From positions 1 through 6,410 of the forward strand of contig CADAHD010000376.1 in the NCBI GenBank assembly GCA_902787595.1: a stretch of DNA of 6,410 nucleotides. The letters run 5' to 3'. A program made the translations under genes and the position numbers. A model generated the notes under the pieces. The model made no database searches, had not been told where the DNA came from, and was given only the letters and a program-made list of their open reading frames with translations. Source of the stretch: an uncultured Lachnospiraceae bacterium. GTDB lineage: Bacteria > Bacillota_A > Clostridia > Lachnospirales > Lachnospiraceae. Positions 4,836 to 6,410 of the stretch are shown here, piece by piece (positions within the stretch are counted from its first letter, which is position 1; every line of letters begins with the position of its first letter).

Positions 4836-5570
4836 ATGAACGGGATCAGATCTTCGGAAGAATTAAAATGCGATGCAAGAGCAAATCTGTTGGGCAGGTA
4901 CGCTAAAGTCGTACCTGTTCATTTATTGTTTCTTTTTGTCAGCGCTACCTTTACGTCCCTCAGCGCGAACATATCATCAAAGCGTTTTGTTCTGGCTTTT
5001 TTCCTGGCCATAGGCATACATGTGCTGGGGCTTGTGCTTGCAAATGTGCTCAGGTTCGGACTTTGCGCGTTTTATATGAATATCAGCTGCAAATATCCGG
5101 CGTCTTTTATAGATATCTTCAGGGGTTTTTCCTTCAGGGATGACAGAGCGGTGCGCATTGCGCTTAAGCTTACGCTGACCCTGCTGGGATGCGAACTTCC
5201 GGGCGTGGCTCTGTACGGCTTGTTCCGCAGTTCGGGCAATGTGTATGTGCTGCCTTTTGCTTCACTCGCGGCATGCATCGGATTGACGATTTACTGCATT
5301 TATTATCTGGGACTGAGTCAGTGTTATTACCTGATACTGGATTTCCCTGATAAAGATACCGAGGAGATAATAAAACTGTCGCGCTGGCTTATGAGGGGAC
5401 AGCGCTTTAAGCTTTTTTATATACATATCAGTTTTATACCGATTTATATTATCAGCGTATTAAGCTGTGGGCTTGGTTTGTTATGGGCTCTGCCCTATGC
5501 TGAGGAAACATTCACATGCTTCCACCTTAATCTTACCAGCGCCGCCGCTTCCGGCTCCCCCCGTGAATGA
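4836..5570 (+). CDS. DUF975 family integral membrane protein (244 aa)
   Basis: The family hallmarks are visible: an N-terminal SSEELKCDARANLLGRY helix, a FIDIFRGF-like element after the second membrane region (91-98), and the C-terminal block SRWLMRGQRFKLFYIHISF (182-200) followed by GLGLLWALPYAEETFTCFH. About five hydrophobic regions are present (near 25-45, 52-80, 107-129, 137-160, 196-219). The function of DUF975 is unknown; these proteins are frequent in Clostridia. ATG 4836 follows the previous stop by six bases. Only a weak GGCGG (4820-4824) could act as ribosome binding site, so it may rely on coupling or on a near-leaderless start from TATAGT (4825-4830). The last dozen residues (TSAAASGSPRE) are GC-rich and unconserved in feel. 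Confidence 0.85.
   Translation: MNGIRSSEELKCDARANLLGRYAKVVPVHLLFLFVSATFTSLSANISSKRFVLAFFLAIGIHVLGLVLANVLRFGLCAFYMNISCKYPASFIDIFRGFSFRDDRAVRIALKLTLTLLGCELPGVALYGLFRSSGNVYVLPFASLAACIGLTIYCIYYLGLSQCYYLILDFPDKDTEEIIKLSRWLMRGQRFKLFYIHISFIPIYIISVLSCGLGLLWALPYAEETFTCFHLNLTSAAASGSPRE
4895..4917 (+). repeat. 8-bp perfect inverted repeat within the DUF975 gene start
   Basis: CAGGTACG (4895-4902) and CGTACCTG (4910-4917) flank a 7-nt loop. Outward G-U, G-U and G-C pairs (4892-4894 with 4918-4920) extend the stem to 11 bp. It falls at codons 20-29 of the DUF975 gene, about 60 nt into the coding region. It has no T-run. Confidence 0.55.
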
Positions 5571-5585
5571 AATTTAGAGGAAATT

Positions 5586-6410
5586 ATGAAAAATAACGAT
5601 GATTATATAGACAACGATCTTGAATTGATCGATCTTTCTAACGACCACATAGAGGCTGCCGGCGCAGGCGCGGCGGATGCAGGAAAGAAGGAAAAAAAGC
5701 GCAGGGCGGAAAAGAAAAAGGGCTTGGTCCCCATTATGATACTTCTTATCCTGCTTTTGCTGTCCCTTGGCTTTTCCGGATTCCTGGCATATCAGATAGA
5801 GCTGCAGAAGCAGGCATTTGCGCAGCTGCAGGCGCAGGAAGAAAAGACTTCGGCGGAGATAAAGGAGTACCAGCGCGCATTGGCAGAGAAGGAAAAAGCA
5901 GAGCCTGCTGAGGCCCCGGAAACAAAAGAGCCCGATCAGCAGCCCTCAGGGGTTACGGGAAGCGTGAGCGCTGTCGAAAAACCTTCTGTCTCGGAAGATG
6001 AACTTATAGCGGATGAGCAGCCTGCTTTACAGGTAAGCGCGGATATTGTCACACCGCAGCTTCAGACCACGGCTTCACAGCCGGCTGCATTGGTAGTCCC
6101 GCAGAGCGTTCAGGATCTAAGGGATGTCATGATGGCAGCGGCATTGAAGGAAGGCGGCGGCCCGATGACAGCGGTCAGGGCCGTATTTAAGGATTATGCT
6201 TTTTATACCGTAGATAAGGATACTTATGAATTTGCGCCTCTGCTGGATAACAGACCGCGTAATACCATCAGGGAGGACCAGATCGTAAAGGATGATGACG
6301 GCACCATCCATTATATGGTTGACGGTGTCGATAAGGGCATACCTATGATAGATGTGTCCGAGTACCAGGGTGTCATTGACTGGAACAAGGTAGCTGCATC
6401 CGGAATAAAG
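5586..6410 (+). CDS. Membrane-anchored GH25 muramidase (lysozyme), 3' end outside window
   Basis: The visible 275 codons begin with an acidic cytosolic segment (MKNNDDYIDNDLELIDL) and a Lys/Arg-rich patch (34-45). A single hydrophobic segment (about 46-69) follows, with the outside-facing part after it. A Gln/Glu/Lys-rich coiled-coil-like stretch (70-105) is followed by a Pro/Glu/Gln/Ala linker (106-175) and a domain of about 75 residues (176-250). The frame then enters GIPMIDVSEYQGVIDWNKVAASGIK, which is the opening strand and helix of glycosyl hydrolase family 25. Asp256 in DVSEYQG corresponds to the conserved active-site Asp; the catalytic Glu lies beyond the window. The family hydrolyses the MurNAc-GlcNAc bond of peptidoglycan. 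ATG 5586 has AGAGG (5576-5580) five bases upstream and follows the DUF975 stop by 15 bases, suggesting cotranscription. Confidence 0.88.
   Translation, partial: MKNNDDYIDNDLELIDLSNDHIEAAGAGAADAGKKEKKRRAEKKKGLVPIMILLILLLLSLGFSGFLAYQIELQKQAFAQLQAQEEKTSAEIKEYQRALAEKEKAEPAEAPETKEPDQQPSGVTGSVSAVEKPSVSEDELIADEQPALQVSADIVTPQLQTTASQPAALVVPQSVQDLRDVMMAAALKEGGGPMTAVRAVFKDYAFYTVDKDTYEFAPLLDNRPRNTIREDQIVKDDDGTIHYMVDGVDKGIPMIDVSEYQGVIDWNKVAASGIK

Overview
The window looks like chromosomal DNA from a Gram-positive anaerobe of the Clostridia, most likely a Lachnospiraceae relative. The evidence is the purine-rich Shine-Dalgarno sequences (AGGAGG, AGGGAGG), heavy use of ATA (Ile) and AGG (Arg) codons, and the gene families present: LytTR regulator, GHKL kinase, DUF975 and a SprA-like HExxH protein. 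This placement is inferred from family content, not from a marker gene. Every convincing gene is on the plus strand and the genes are tightly packed. The longest stretch without a gene is about 140 bases (1575-1715). No tRNA, rRNA, CRISPR array, insertion sequence or phage signature was seen.

Layout. Positions 1-1574 hold the end of a LytTR-type response regulator and, overlapping it by ATGA, an AgrC/ComD-like GHKL sensor histidine kinase. The gap at 1575-1715 carries three GGACA elements spaced exactly 21 bp apart, a probable intrinsic terminator, a weak -10 element and a small hairpin. Positions 1716-3811 are an export-type operon: a 56-residue two-helix membrane protein, an ABC ATPase and an ABC permease. 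Positions 3868-4829 hold a DUF4190-like membrane protein coupled by ATGA to a Cys-rich HExxH putative metalloprotease. They sit behind an extended -10 promoter placed so close to the ATG that the mRNA may be leaderless. Positions 4836-5570 encode a DUF975 membrane protein. From 5586 to the window end runs the start of a membrane-anchored GH25 muramidase.

How the parts may work together. The first five genes fit a two-component-controlled ABC transporter: the kinase senses an outside signal (often a peptide in this kinase family), the LytTR regulator binds tandem repeats just upstream of the transporter genes, and the transporter exports or detoxifies a substrate. No signal-peptide precursor or AgrB-like protease gene is visible. 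The downstream genes are envelope-related, but nothing in the sequence ties them to the transporter.

Most notable observation. The permease start is broken by a 38-bp tandem duplication (2609-2684). A strong ribosome binding site and the original ATG (2595) remain, but the frame ends after 27 codons, and the body of the permease lies in the -1 frame. The second repeat copy presents a canonical in-frame A AAA AAG slippery heptamer whose -1 slip would rejoin exactly that frame, and a perfect 10-bp hairpin follows 23 nt later. The two repeat copies differ only at two synonymous Ala third positions. Possible explanations are a loss-of-function or phase-variable duplication, recoding, or a strain-chimera assembly error.
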